From the NCBI GenBank assembly GCA_022225965.2, contig JAKJXP020000001.1, forward strand, positions 868,001-932,000: a stretch of DNA of 64,000 nucleotides, written 5' to 3'. Shown in pieces: positions 36,401 to 47,225 of the stretch. This DNA is from Diatrype stigma. Its lineage: Eukaryota; Ascomycota; Sordariomycetes; Xylariales; Diatrypaceae. The position numbers and the translations under genes are program-made. The notes under the pieces are model-generated. The model did not search any database and had not been told where the DNA came from. It saw nothing but the letters and a program-made list of their open reading frames with translations. How positions within the stretch are numbered: position 1 is the stretch's first letter; every line of letters begins with the position of its first letter.

Positions 36401-36687
36401 TCGTTGCCGTACAATCAGTTGCCCACAGTATCGTCGGCTCTATCTTTGAGGGCATGGATCTCAAGAAAGGTCACATTGACTATATATACCAGTCAGGCGA
36501 CGTCATAATTGGTTTGGAAGAGATGCAGTCTCGCGTCAACGGAGGTAACGGGGAGCTGTACAAGGTTGTGCCCCTACGGGAGTGGGTTGAGTCTGCAACA
36601 GCGTCTGGAATGAACCCGCTGCTGGGTACATATCTACAGCATGCTGCAGAGGCGAACATGACTCTTCCTCGACTAGTTACTGCATAG
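24409..36687 (+). CDS. Cytochalasan-type hybrid PKS-NRPS, probably inactivated in the KS domain
   Basis: Core synthase, about 3981 residues if intact. Exons: 24409-~25378, 25440-28545, 28604-28824, 28876-31090, 31146-31846, 31898-33718, 33776-36687. Domains in order: KS (DTACSSS, Cys182; [13 protein letters not shown]), malonyl AT (GHSSGE), DH (H-x3-G-x4-P and HPATMDTA), C-methyltransferase (IIEIGARTG), a degenerate ER region, KR ([13 protein letters not shown] in [10 protein letters not shown]), ACP (LGIDSL), condensation (HHIVMDG), adenylation ([24 protein letters not shown]), PCP (GGNSL), reductase ([13 protein letters not shown]). Two lesions lie in the KS: no GT donor where the EAHGT intron should begin (25379), and TGA at 25706 in the frame linking NLRVP to the [12 protein letters not shown] block. 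Everything downstream is open, so decay is recent or the lesions are sequence errors. The amino-acid choice cannot be read safely. Confidence 0.92.
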
Positions 36688-36964
36688 ATGATGCATATAG
36701 GAACTTTTCTTTTGTCTTTTTTCCTTTTTGTTTTCTTTCTTCTTTTTGTTTTCTTTCTTTATTTTCTTTTTTAATACGATAAGTATAATTAGAAATAATA
36801 AGAAACTACTTTAATATTTAAAATGATTAAAAGGAAATATTCTTTCTTTTTTAATTATATAAAGTATTAACAGTAATAATGAATTTAAGCGGCCTAGTTT
36901 ACTAATTAAGAGATTCGATAAATGTTTAATACCTACGTAAGTTTTTAAAATAAGAACTTTAAAT
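36688..36964. other. PKS-NRPS 3' flank with a pyrimidine tract
   Basis: Immediately after the stop codon comes a run of about 70 bases of almost pure C/T on the plus strand (about 36702-36771, CTTTTT/TTCTTT units), then AT-rich sequence up to the transposon boundary. Possibly a transcript 3' end; no gene seen. Confidence 0.5.
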
Positions 36965-39246
36965 TATAAGTTAATTACCCCTTTAACGCATAATCCCTCC
37001 AACGCATAATGCTTTATATGCGACGCGTTTAATACTTTTTTTTTACTTTTAATAATAATATATATTAACTTTTTAAAGTCGTATTAAAAAAATAAACATA
37101 TTTTTATACTTTTTCATTTTTTTAATAATTTTAATAATATAGCTCGCATTATATAAAATCGAGCCTTTAAGGCAATTAACGAGATTTTAAAAGGAAAGTT
37201 TCTTAATGCCGCGTTTAAAAATAACTACGTCGAACGAACTTACTTAAAACGAAAATTAAAGGATAATTATACGAACTTATAAAAGAAATGCTAACGGCGT
37301 TAAAAGGTTTTTATTAAATGAAAGCTTTTTTAATTAAATGAATTATTATATATAATAGCTTAAGTTACGTATTACCGTATATTCAATTTTATTATTCCAT
37401 GTAACGCTTTTTAATTAATTTTGGAAATTCCTAAATATTAGAAAAGAAATGAATAATTTGATTTCTAAAACACCATTTCGAAATTTAAACCATTAAAGGC
37501 ATTACGTTTAATTATAAACACCTAAATAACGCTTTTTTAAAACCCTGCGAAGCTTTATTTAATTAGTTAATCCTATTCGAAATAAAGCAAATAATTAAAT
37601 AAAACAGAATTAATATAAACGAAATAAAAATAATAAAAGAATTAAAAAAGAACTTTCTAGTTTTTAAGAATGCCTTTCGGAAAACGATTATTTTTAAAAA
37701 TACCTATAAGCGCTAATAAATCTCGATTATCGTATATATTAATACCGACGGCTATATGTTTTCGCTATTAATTATGTTTAACGACAAAAACCTTTAATAA
37801 TAATGGTTTAATAATTATTTTAATAATTATAAAGACTAATATTATATTATATCGCTTAACGAATAAACGAATACCGAAATAAGGCTTATATAATAAAAGA
37901 AAATGTTTATTTGTTATACAAAATTCTTTTATTTTAGCTAATAACGATTTATTATTCCTAATAGATATAATAAATATATTTTTAAAGGATTTATAACTCT
38001 TTTCTTTTTAAATAAGATTTACGTATTATATCTTTCGATATATAACTTTTACGCGTAATAATCGCTTAACGTTAGGATATTTTCTTACTTTAAGCGTCGC
38101 TTTTGCTTTTAATTCGTTAAAAGGTATTTTAAAAAGACTTCGGAAATAATCAATAAAGATATCTCTTTTTAGGCGTTTATAAAGGCCTAGAAAAATACGT
38201 TTTCGATTTTAAAGTTTATTAAAACGGGCTTTTAAGCGAACAATTTATGGTCCGTTTCGAAAAAAATAAAACCGGGTTTAAATAACAAATTCGTAAAAAA
38301 AAGAAAAGAAAACCGCGCGGCGCATACGTATGGCCGAAAAAAGCGAAGCTTATAATTATTTCTTCGGATTTTCTGGATTTTATAGCTAAAACGGTTATTA
38401 AAACGCCTAAATTCTTTAAAAACGTCGAGAATTTGTAATAAAAACTAATAAAACTTAATTATAGCTTTAATAAAGTAATTATTCGCTTATTATTTCGTAA
38501 GCTAAGTAAATTTCTTAATATTATAACCTTCGACTATATAAAGAATAAATAATAAAACGAATAATTACTTATTATAAAAAAACAAGGAAGTTAAAAAAAG
38601 AAAAAAGATTATTTTCGATTTTAACGCGACTTTTATTTAACTTTACGATATTTATAAAATTATATAATATATGGTTATATTATATTAAATAATACGGATA
38701 TAATAATGAAAAAATAAGCACTAAGTAAGGTTAAGTAAATGTATATAAAGGTAATTATTTAAATATAAAGTAATATTCGTATATATATATAAGTATATAT
38801 ATATATAAGGTTTAAACTTTTAATATAATAACTAAGTAATTATTATTTTTATTTATATATAAAGTATTTCCTAATGCGATAATTATTCTTACTCTTTTTA
38901 ATATAATAAAAGTTCTTATTTTCTTTATTTTATATAAAAATTACTTTTAATAATATAACGTTTTTAATAATAATTATATTATATAAATATAACTTTTTTA
39001 TAATTACTTTATTATATTATCTTATTAAAATTTAATAAATTATATAATATTATTAAAGTAAATAAATAAATAAAAGCAATTACTTTATGAATTATTTATA
39101 TTATATAATTATAAAAGATTTAAATAAATTTATTTAATTATTTATTAAAATATAATAAGTTAAAGTTTAAAGAAAAAGGTTATAATGTTTTTAAAAGCGC
39201 ATTATGCATTATGAGGGTTATGCGTTAAAGGGGTGGTTAACTTATA
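36965..39246 (+). mobile_element. RIP-degraded Fot1/pogo-like DNA transposon with a nested solo LTR
   Basis: Bounded by inverted repeats of nearly 50 bp: the left end reads TATAAGTTAATTACCCCTTT and the right end, reverse-complemented, TATAAGTTAACCACCCCTTT. The mismatches in these 20 bases are C/T. Without the inserted LTR the element is about 1.88 kb, the size of Fot1/Pot2 elements. The plus strand still shows a transposase echo: KAINEILKGKF...YVERTYLKRKLK near 37160 (helix-turn-helix) and IIVYINTDGYMFSPL-like residues near 37720. Stops throughout show it is dead. It sits between the PKS-NRPS and the transporter, inside the cluster. Confidence 0.8.
38653..39046 (-). repeat. Solo LTR of the copia family, heavily RIP-mutated
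   Basis: Aligns along its length with the 388-bp LTRs at 14112 and 20200, sharing landmarks such as GCACTAAGTAAGGTTAAG and GTATTTCCTAATGCG. Most differences are C-to-T or G-to-A. No internal region is left. Flanked by ATATT at 38648-38652 and 39047-39051, a plausible 5-bp duplication, though weak evidence in AT-rich DNA. It lies inside the Fot1-like element, so it arrived later. Confidence 0.85.
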
Positions 39247-39647
39247 TATAACACATACCTACATATATACCTGCATACCAGCCTACATACATATAAGTAA
39301 GTAGTTATAGGTAGCCTACCTAATTTGCTACAAAGTGATAGGTGGCTTCAGAATCTCTTAGAGTTCTACACGCCTCAAACAATAGCAAAAAGATATGCAC
39401 GGAGCAGTACGAACAACCGTAGCAATATAACGATGCAACACGTTTCGAGCCTAACCCAAGTATGAAGACATCTGACCGAACTAAATATAGAATAGCCATC
39501 CAAGAGGCAAACGACCTGATGAATCGCAATAGAGATTCCATTCACCTTGTACGTTTCCACACCAGACGAATTGCAATAATATCTAATTACTGGGAATGCC
39601 ACTTCGAGCTATTGTGTCAATTCAACTTTGTTTTTGGTGTTTTACCA
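39247..39647. other. 3' flank of the transporter gene
   Basis: Normal-composition sequence resumes just after the transposon's right end. The first 60 bases are CATACATATA-type low complexity. The 70-codon frames here show no family features. Confidence 0.5.
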
Positions 39648-41327
39648 TCAAACACTGGTCTTCTCTTTCTCTTTATGTAAGCCAAAGTCGGTCTTCAGAT
39701 CTTCTCGCATAGTGAGTTCTTTCTCCAGAAATACTGCTAAGAAAGAGGCCCCTGCGAACACTATGCCTATCTGCCATACCCGCCGTAAACTCAGGTAATA
39801 AGCGCCGATGACTTGGTCACTTACTGCTCCACTGAGTCCTTCCACGATAGAGGAAGAAGCCTGGTCGTATGCATGGCCGTTTGCCAGACTCGTACGAACA
39901 CCTTCATCCTCAACCGTGTTGAGAAGCTGCCCGAAGCGGTCATTGAAGATAGCACCAGGTATCGAGACTCCCCAGATTGTGCCATAGCTGCGGATAAAAG
40001 CCCACGTGCTTGTACTGAGAGCAGTGTCTTTATCGTCAAGTTGCACTTGAACAGCGGGAAGCAGACATGGAATGGGCGAAGCAAGTCCCAGTGCAAGGAT
40101 CAACTGTAATATGACCCACATAGCCTTCGGAGACTTGTCATCGAGGATTGAGCATAGACCACACCCGAGTACGCAAAGCCCAAAGGCTATCAGGTGGATT
40201 GGTCGGTATCGACCTAGCTTTGCCATCAACGGTCCCGCAATACCCACGCCCACGGGAAACATCATCGCAGTCGGTAACAGCCAGATACCTGATTGTTGAG
40301 GCGAAGCTCCAAGGACTGCTTGGAAGTAAACTGGAAATACGAAAACTACCCATATACAGAGCATGGAATTGGTGAGTGTGAGGAAGAAGGCCGAGGCCGA
40401 AGTTCGATTGCTGAAGAAGCGCAGAGGAATCAAGGGATATTGACACTGGGGCATTGCTTGCCACGCGACCAGCAATATAAGCCCCAGGTGGCCAGCAGTC
40501 AGCGAAGCTATGATGGCTGGGTCGGACCAAGACTTCAGCGCGCCGCCGTAGGCAAGAGCGTACAGGATCGATACTGTCGACGCAGAGACCAGGGCGGTGC
40601 CGAGCCAGTCAATTCGGCGTAGGCGCTCGAGAGTGTTCCCTTCCTTTCGGTGGGAGAGCTTGAGCCACGGTATTGAAAGTGCTATGCAGATGCCCCCGAT
40701 CGGTATGTTGAGATACCATATCCATCTCCATGCACCGGCTTGCGTGAGAGCGCCACCAATCAGTGGCCCCAGGCATGAGACAGCAGTAGCCGAGCCCAGC
40801 ATCATGCCAATATACTTGCCGCGCTGCCGGAGGGGAACAAGATCGCAAATGATCAGTTCGCACATGACACTAATACCACCGGATCCCACCCCTTGAACTC
40901 CGCGACCAACAATTAGCATGGCACCATTGGAGGCACCTCCGCAAAGCCCACTACCCAGAACAAAGATGGCGACGGTACCGATGAAGACTGATCGGCGGCC
41001 CCAAAGGTCCGACAACTGGCCATATAATGGTTGAAAGACAGCGCTCGTTAAGAAGTAAATATTGGTGACCCAGATATAGTTGGCGCCAAGATCGAGCTCG
41101 TTAACGATGGTAGGGAGAGACGTAGCGACGACTGCGCTGTCGAGTGTCCCTATGATAGCTGCGAGAGACAGTGCAAGCATAACTATCCAAAAGGACAAAT
41201 CGCGCTGCAGAGGCTCGTCGTCGGTAGAAGCCTCTACCTGGGGATTCTGCACTGCTGTCATATCGCAAGCCTTGCCTACGATAGGCTCCGACTGGGAACG
41301 TCTGCTCTGATTGTTCGCGTTTGCCAT
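39648..41327 (-). CDS. MFS drug/toxin efflux transporter (14-helix type)
   Basis: Single-exon, 559-residue major facilitator; probably exports the cluster product and gives self-protection, inferred from its place in the cluster. The start at 41327 precedes a hydrophilic N-terminus of about 45 residues. Family motifs are clear: DSAVVATSLPTIVNEL in helix 1, GQLSDLWGRRSVF (motif A) in the 2-3 loop, GRGVQGVGSGG (motif B) in helix 4, and GPLIGGALTQAGAWRWIWYLNIPIGG (motif C and the helix 5-6 region typical of the 14-spanner DHA2 group). It is divergent from the P450 gene at 42033. No damage is seen. Confidence 0.94.
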   Translation of the reverse strand: MANANNQSRRSQSEPIVGKACDMTAVQNPQVEASTDDEPLQRDLSFWIVMLALSLAAIIGTLDSAVVATSLPTIVNELDLGANYIWVTNIYFLTSAVFQPLYGQLSDLWGRRSVFIGTVAIFVLGSGLCGGASNGAMLIVGRGVQGVGSGGISVMCELIICDLVPLRQRGKYIGMMLGSATAVSCLGPLIGGALTQAGAWRWIWYLNIPIGGICIALSIPWLKLSHRKEGNTLERLRRIDWLGTALVSASTVSILYALAYGGALKSWSDPAIIASLTAGHLGLILLVAWQAMPQCQYPLIPLRFFSNRTSASAFFLTLTNSMLCIWVVFVFPVYFQAVLGASPQQSGIWLLPTAMMFPVGVGIAGPLMAKLGRYRPIHLIAFGLCVLGCGLCSILDDKSPKAMWVILQLILALGLASPIPCLLPAVQVQLDDKDTALSTSTWAFIRSYGTIWGVSIPGAIFNDRFGQLLNTVEDEGVRTSLANGHAYDQASSSIVEGLSGAVSDQVIGAYYLSLRRVWQIGIVFAGASFLAVFLEKELTMREDLKTDFGLHKEKEKTSV

Positions 41328-42032
41328 GGCACGGTTTTCTTGGAAAGGAAAGGGAGCAATGTTGATTTAGAAACGATGCCGCGTCCAAAGATATGGACGA
41401 AAGCGTTTGTTGCAGCTCGCGAAAAAATTGATATGTGATATCAACCGGTTGGCTTTCGACACTCCGCCAAGCAATATGCATAGGTATCACAGACATCGCA
41501 TGCTACGCCCGGTCGCACTGCATGCGACCCCCATGCAACCCGACGCCGAAGCTGCCTTAACCTCCGACTCCCTGTCCTCCTGTTGCTAATGCGTCACATC
41601 AAAGCATATCCTGTACCGGGCTTGAAAAGTACTTGGGTATATAGCATATCTCAGTAGTAAGTACACTGGTACTGGTACAATACATTAGCAAGCTGGGCGC
41701 ACGCGGGAGGCTTGCATTCCTTTTAAAAGAGTACTGCGGCTGCTAATGGCTGTGCTTTTATTTTTGAGTCACCTTAACCCGTAGGCTGCAGTTGCATAGG
41801 CTATATACGAAGTACTATGTATCACTGGCTGCAACCTTGTTGTGGCTCAGCTTTGTGCGCGCGGGGCATCGGTGCGACCAACATACAACGGCTCTCGCTC
41901 GAACGAACGGCCTGTTGTTGCACTTTGGAATATTCCACTCTGAGGGGTTATTCACCAAATTTTGTTGTCGGCTTGCGTTAAATCAAACTCTCATATCTAC
42001 ATTCCATTCTACTAAAACACATATCGCCAGTC
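41328..42032. promoter_or_regulatory. Divergent promoter of the transporter and first P450 genes
   Basis: 705 bp between divergent cluster genes. It contains CCTCCGAC at 41561-41568, related to the ACTCCGAY motif of other cluster promoters, and an ACGCCGAAG stretch just before it. Open frames here are not convincing. Confidence 0.5.
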
Positions 42033-43816
42033 ATGTCAACAACATTCTATCTCGTCGCTGCCGTGGTTGTCGCAGCAGCCTGGCTGACGTGGGCCGGGCT
42101 GAAGCCGTCTCCCAAACTTGACATACCACACGTACAATTCGAGGGCGACAACTCGATGGCAAGGTACATTTCAGAAACAAAATCTTTGTTGGACCAAGGT
42201 CAGGCTCAGGTAATTGAAGCTTCCGTGGATGTTACGCAGCGAATATATCGTGATAGCTCTGACATGTCCGCTAGCACTTGAAAAAAGGACGCCCCTTCAC
42301 GATCCGCAACCCTTCGGACGAAAAGCATCCACTTGTTATTCTCCCTCTGAAGTATCTATCAGAAGTCAAAAGTGCACCAGAAAGCAAATTAAGCTTTCCG
42401 TTCTTTCTCGACAAGGTGAGTGGCATGCTCCATACGGCTCTACAGTTATAAAGCTCTGACTTTGATGGCTCTGGCGCAGAGTAACCTTCTAACTGTCGTT
42501 GGCGGTCCAACAATGAATTTTGAGGTAACTCGCATGGTGAGGCTCAAAGTGAACCGCGCCCTAAGTGCGTTTCTATACAAAATACAACCTCCGATACTGC
42601 TGACCATTGGATCCCATCGTAGAGGACCTAGTAGAGCCGCTTCACGATGAATGCTTGTTTGCTTGGAACAAGGTCGTGCCAGCATGTCCAGGTAAATGAG
42701 AATGCCCTAGCTCACAGGCAGTTTACAGCTAGATAGTTGACGCTATGCAGACTGGACACCTGTTACTCTGTACCCCATACTAACCCAGCTATTTGCCCGG
42801 ATCGCCGCGCGGGTCATGGTCGGGCCAGAACTCTGTCGCAATGATGAATGGCTGGGGCTCGCTTTGTCATACACTGAGGTCAGTATGAAGGCGATCCGGG
42901 GGGTCAGAGCAAGATTCCCTCCGGCACTCCGCTTCCTAGCCCAGTATCTCGACAGCAACACACAAGCAGTTTTAAGGTTACGACGCCGTGCGGCCGAGAT
43001 GCTCAGTCCTTATCTGGAGACCAGGAGAAGTGATTCGGACAGAGGCCAAAGTGAAGATGCCTTGCAGTGGTTATTGGACACGTATGAGTCGAGGAAGAAA
43101 ACATTATCCCCTGATCAGCTCGCCCAGGATGAGTTCATCCTCAATGTTGCATCCATCTCGAGCAGTGCAGCTGTTGCGCTATCAATTATTTACGACATGA
43201 TTGACCATCCCGACACTCTACAGGAGATTAGAGATGAAATAAGCAGAGTACATAAGGAACACCATGCCTGGACTCGAGCCAGCCTCAACTCACTGCTCCT
43301 GCTTGACAGTTTCATGAAAGAAAGCTTGAGGGTTCACACGCTGCAGCAATGTGAGTCGTTCCGAGATGTGGTACCGACCAAGTGCTAATTTGAGATTCAG
43401 TGACTGTGCAGCGAACTGCGATGGTACCATGGACTTTTAAAGATGGCTTCCAACTACCTGCTGGCACCAACATCTCCTTCGCAAGCCAGCAAGTGAACCT
43501 TGACGATGATGTGTACCCCGACGCTCAGACATTTGACGCGAAACGGTTCCTACGCAAGCGAGAGAACATCGACCCCAACAAATTCCACTTCGCTTCAGTA
43601 TCAGATGACTCTATCATATTTGGGGCAGGATTCCACGCTTGTCCTGGGCGATTCCTCGCACAAGATGTACTTAAGCTCATGCTTATCCAGCTTCTGACAC
43701 GATATGACTTTAAACTCGCTGGAGAAAGTCAACACCGCCCCCGGGATACCGCTTACAATTTTTCTGTGATGCCCAATATGGGAGCCCAGCTCCTCATGAA
43801 GGAGAAACCCCTTTAA
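42033..43816 (+). CDS. Cytochrome P450 monooxygenase (cluster tailoring enzyme 1)
   Basis: Heme-thiolate oxygenase expected to oxidise the cytochalasan skeleton; the position attacked cannot be told. Six exons in frame: 42033-42209, 42275-42415, 42480-42564, 42623-42691, 42751-43350 and 43401-43816, giving 495 residues. The N-terminus (MSTTFYLVAAVVVAAAWLTW) is a membrane anchor. Recognisable parts are HLKKGRPFTIRNP, TVVGGPTMNFEV, the ExxR motif in MKESLRV, and the heme loop FGAGFHACPGR with its Cys ligand. The I-helix segment reads SISSSAAVAL rather than the usual A-G-x-x-T, a weak point. Introns are 50-65 nt with proper ends, and all phases match. ER-bound. It resembles the P450s of known cytochalasan clusters. 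Confidence 0.9.
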
Positions 43817-44638
43817 GATGATGACTTCACGGGCAACCGTAAGCTGGGGCAGCTCAATCCGCAGGCTGCATACACATTCCGATAGTATTAGCACGATGTC
43901 AATATATTGATCTAATTTGAAGTCCTCCCGATTAGTAGTACAGTGTCATTATCGTCATTATCGTCGTCATCGTCATCAAGTACAGTGTAGGACCCAATCA
44001 GTACCGATAGAACACTATGAGACCCCTATAGATGGCCATAACACTGACCAAAAATCCATGGCCTGGGCAGTTCTGCTACACATTAACAGTTTATATCTTC
44101 AATCTTGAATAGTACCTAGGGGTTGTAAGGTTTCGATCGTCGCAAGCATGGCATAGCATAGTTCATGAAAACCTTAGGTATCACGCGTGCAGGAGGTCCA
44201 ACCCTTAGTTACCTAAGGGTATTTCGTACTGGTGGGTCGTACGGCCATCGGTGGGCCCCTATGGCCCCCAAGTTGCACTCCGACTCCGACGCCGACTCCG
44301 ACGCCGGTACCCATGTTGACACCGACTGCAGCATCGGAACCCGGAGACAGTTTTAGCCTTAGGAATGATCGGTCTGCACTTGTGGCCTGGGTATATAGTC
44401 CGAATGGCACGATAATGCTCCCTGCCTGCTGTCACAGCCCTGTGAACATATAGTTGCATTTGTTAGCGCAACACCATTGATGATGAAGAGATGAGCACGT
44501 CCAATGAGATTTTGTTCACATTTGCCCTCCGGTATATTCAGGTCGACAAAACAATCGGTGGGACGTTCAACTACTACTACTAGCGTATCGATTAGAACAT
44601 AGTCCGCATCTAGATGCTCATATGTAGCTGCACAAATA
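43817..44638. promoter_or_regulatory. Upstream region of the enoyl reductase gene
   Basis: Holds a GTCATTATCGTC-type trinucleotide run near 43945-43980 and, at 44277-44302, three copies of ACTCCGAC with six-base internal periodicity. The sequence TTAGTTACCTAAGG near 44204 is a short palindrome. The reading frames here look like products of the repeat, not genes. Confidence 0.55.
44277..44302. repeat. Triple ACTCCGAC cluster upstream of the enoyl reductase
   Basis: ACTCCGAC occurs at 44277, 44283 (overlapping) and 44295, about 340 bp before the ATG. It may be a simple CCGACT/CCGACG hexamer repeat or a multiple binding site for the cluster regulator. Confidence 0.6.
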
Positions 44639-45793
44639 ATGGCACCGGTAGATATCAACCTTCCCAGCCATCAAACAGCTGTGATAGCAGATGCGGCAGG
44701 GAAGCTCGTGGTATCAAATGATTACCCCTTACCTGACCTGGCTCCCGATATGCTCCTGGTCAAGACTATGGCAGTAGCATTGAATCCCGTCGATGTTAAG
44801 TTAACGGGGTATATGGCAACCGAGGGTGCAGTGGCTGGAGGTGACTGCGCGGGAGTTGTCGTGGCGATTGGATCTGAAGTCGCAAGAGATAGATTCACTA
44901 TGGGGGATCGAGTGTGCGCTGCCATGCCGTCCATGGATCCGTTGGCTCCTCGAATCGGGGCTTTTGTCGAGTACGCAGGCGTCACTGCAGACTTCGCCCT
45001 CAAGATACCTGAACATATATCATTTGAGCAGGCTGCAACTCTCGGTCTCGGTTTGGCCACTATTGGCTACGCACTGTTTCGCTCTCTGGGTGTACCTGGC
45101 TCTCCAGATGTGCCGGCTCAGAAACCTGCCCACGTCCTCGTCTACGGGGGTAGTACAGCGTCGGGTACGATTGCAATCCAGCTACTTCGGAGGTATGCTT
45201 GCCCTTTTCCTTTCCCATCGTCTATAGGCCGTTATCTTGCTCAATCATTCGTTGATAGATCGGGATTAATACCAATTACAACATGTTCGCCAAGGAATTT
45301 CTCTCTAGTCAAAAGCTACGGCGCCGAAACGGTATTTGATTACAACGACCCAAACAGTGCAGAAGAGATCCGTAAGTACACAAAGAACGCATTGGACTAT
45401 GCCCTGGATTGTTTCTGTGGAGCCAATAGCATGCACTACTGTTACAAGGCAATCGGTCGTGCGGGAGGCAGATATACCACTCTAGAGCCGTACCCAGAGG
45501 GCCATGCCACCCGCAAACGAGTAAAGCCGGAATATATATTAGGACCAGCTCTCCTGGGCAGGAGGATTGGTTGGAAGGAACCTTACACCATAGAGGCAAA
45601 CCCAGAGCTGCGCATCTTTGGCAGGAACTGGTTCCAGTGTGTACAGCGCTTGCTAGACAGCGGAAAGATTAGACCACACCCAGTGAAGTTGCATGACAGA
45701 GTGGGATTCGATGGTATCCTTGAGGGTATTGAGTTACTGGGGAAGAAATCAGTATCGGGTGAGAAGCTTGTGTATCGTGTGGGACCTTCATGA
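44639..45793 (+). CDS. Trans-acting enoyl reductase of the PKS-NRPS
   Basis: NADPH-dependent medium-chain reductase that works in trans with the PKS during chain extension, like LovC or the ER partners of other cytochalasan synthases. Two exons (44639-45192, 45259-45793) join in frame. The 66-nt intron is itself open, so an unspliced reading also exists, but it would insert 22 odd residues in the Rossmann region. The product is 362 residues, the family's length. Landmarks: ALNPVDVKLTGYM, GGDCAGVVVAIG, GDRVCAAMP, the VYGGSTASGTIAIQLLRR cofactor-binding fold, and SYGAETVFDYND. No zinc ligands of the alcohol-dehydrogenase type are evident, as usual for this group. The PKS carries only a degenerate ER region, so this gene should be needed. 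Confidence 0.94.
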   Translation: MAPVDINLPSHQTAVIADAAGKLVVSNDYPLPDLAPDMLLVKTMAVALNPVDVKLTGYMATEGAVAGGDCAGVVVAIGSEVARDRFTMGDRVCAAMPSMDPLAPRIGAFVEYAGVTADFALKIPEHISFEQAATLGLGLATIGYALFRSLGVPGSPDVPAQKPAHVLVYGGSTASGTIAIQLLRRYACPFPFPSSIGRYLAQSFVDRSGLIPITTCSPRNFSLVKSYGAETVFDYNDPNSAEEIRKYTKNALDYALDCFCGANSMHYCYKAIGRAGGRYTTLEPYPEGHATRKRVKPEYILGPALLGRRIGWKEPYTIEANPELRIFGRNWFQCVQRLLDSGKIRPHPVKLHDRVGFDGILEGIELLGKKSVSGEKLVYRVGPS

Positions 45794-45956
45794 TTTATTA
45801 CCCGCCACCATATTGAGTTGCTGTCTTCCAATTCCACGAGTGACACGTCGAACTTCTAGTTGTCTTCACCTAAATCATCAAATGTTGTGAAATTATTCAG
45901 TATTACCACAGTTATGTATTAACTAAACAGCTTGGTAGTGACCGCTTTATATCTAT

Positions 45957-47225
45957 TCATGAAATGTAGTTTGTTGTCAACAGCAATGATCTCTCAGGGA
46001 ATTTCATGATCTCAGAAAACACAGGGCCACTGAAGGATCCTTCGCCGGTCTCACCACCTTCCGCAGTCCCTGAATACGCCGTGCCACCTGCACCTTGGCC
46101 CAGGAAGTATTCAAGGCCGACATTCTTGTGCGTGACAATGAAATGCCACTGTTTGTCTCGGCTAGGCGAGCCCAAGAGTATATCAAATCCCGTAGCCTTA
46201 TCCCGAAGGCGAGAGGTTGAGACCCCGAAATCTCCGTAAATCTTCCGTATGATTGCATGGTCGTATTCTGATGAGTCCTCAAGCAGCTTCGTTGTCAAAA
46301 TTGTCTGCCCATGTTTGGCCAAGACTACCGCGGGAATTTGAAGCCCACGCTGCATACCGGAGGAGAACTGGACGAATGATAGAGCGTATGGACCTACGCG
46401 GAGACGCACAGCCGTCATGCCTTCGAGACATGTGTACCAATTGAAAGCCCCCCAGAGCCTCTCATGTCCTCCAATACCAGACCATCCAACCGAGTCGCCC
46501 TTAATTATACCTTCCATGTAGGCATCAGCCACGGGAACTGGCTCGGCCCAGTAGAAATGTGGCACTGTCGATAGCTCGCCGGTCGCCGATGGCCATTGTA
46601 TATTGTTAGCATACCTGGGTTTCGTGATGGACGTCATTACTACTGTCCCTTTGGCTTCAGGGTTATCCATGATGATCCTTGTCCGAGACATGTCGGCTGA
46701 AGTTTCGAAGGTGTAAGACCATCCATCGCCGCTCCATATCCCGCGCGTGCCGCGACCTGGACATGAGACAATTGTGGACTGCTCTGCGTAATCCACCACG
46801 GCGTAGCGAGACCCGTTGGCGAACCCAAACTCAACGTAGGCGCGGAGATTTCCGGTGCCCAAGAACGAATAGTTCGGGTCTCGGTAGAAACCGAAACAGA
46901 AAGCCTCGGTGCCATCCTCTGAGATTCCATCGAACTCCCATTGCTCCCCGGCTGTTGAGTTCATAGGCTCGATTCGCGGCCATTCGAAATCATCCAAAGG
47001 ATCGGTCGAAAAGTGCACAGGATGACGCTTTCTGGCCATCTCGTACCTGGTAACATGACTGGTCATGCAATCATTATCGACATTAATAAAATCGTCGGTC
47101 TTCCATGCCGGACCCCAGCCCAGTGGTAACGTGGCAATAGAGGTGATGGCCTGGGGAAACAACAACCAGGTAATGCACGACAAACTCTTCATTGGTAATA
47201 TAGGCATACTAGGAGATTGGAACAA
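45957..47225 (-). CDS. Diels-Alderase for isoindolone formation
   Basis: Single exon, 422 residues. Family known from cytochalasan clusters (CcsF, PyiF, MycB): catalyses the intramolecular [4+2] cycloaddition of the polyene pyrrolinone to the macrocycle-fused isoindolone. The start at 47225 gives a hydrophobic signal-like N-terminus (SCITWLLFPQAITSIATL), expected in this group. Landmarks: PAWKTDDFINVDND, WEFDGISEDGTEAFCFGFYRDPNYSFLGTGNLRAY, HFYWAEPVPVADA, and the C-terminal SGPVFSEIMKFPE. The protein should fold as two calycin-like beta barrels and has no cofactor site. It converges with the enoyl reductase gene and is divergent from the second P450. Its presence is the best marker that the cluster makes a cytochalasan-like compound. 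Confidence 0.92.
   Translation of the reverse strand: MFQSPSMPILPMKSLSCITWLLFPQAITSIATLPLGWGPAWKTDDFINVDNDCMTSHVTRYEMARKRHPVHFSTDPLDDFEWPRIEPMNSTAGEQWEFDGISEDGTEAFCFGFYRDPNYSFLGTGNLRAYVEFGFANGSRYAVVDYAEQSTIVSCPGRGTRGIWSGDGWSYTFETSADMSRTRIIMDNPEAKGTVVMTSITKPRYANNIQWPSATGELSTVPHFYWAEPVPVADAYMEGIIKGDSVGWSGIGGHERLWGAFNWYTCLEGMTAVRLRVGPYALSFVQFSSGMQRGLQIPAVVLAKHGQTILTTKLLEDSSEYDHAIIRKIYGDFGVSTSRLRDKATGFDILLGSPSRDKQWHFIVTHKNVGLEYFLGQGAGGTAYSGTAEGGETGEGSFSGPVFSEIMKFPERSLLLTTNYIS

Noticed and set aside
44165..44460. Overlapping frames on both strands around the ACTCCGAC repeat
   Set aside because: Composition comes from the hexamer repeat; no homology features.
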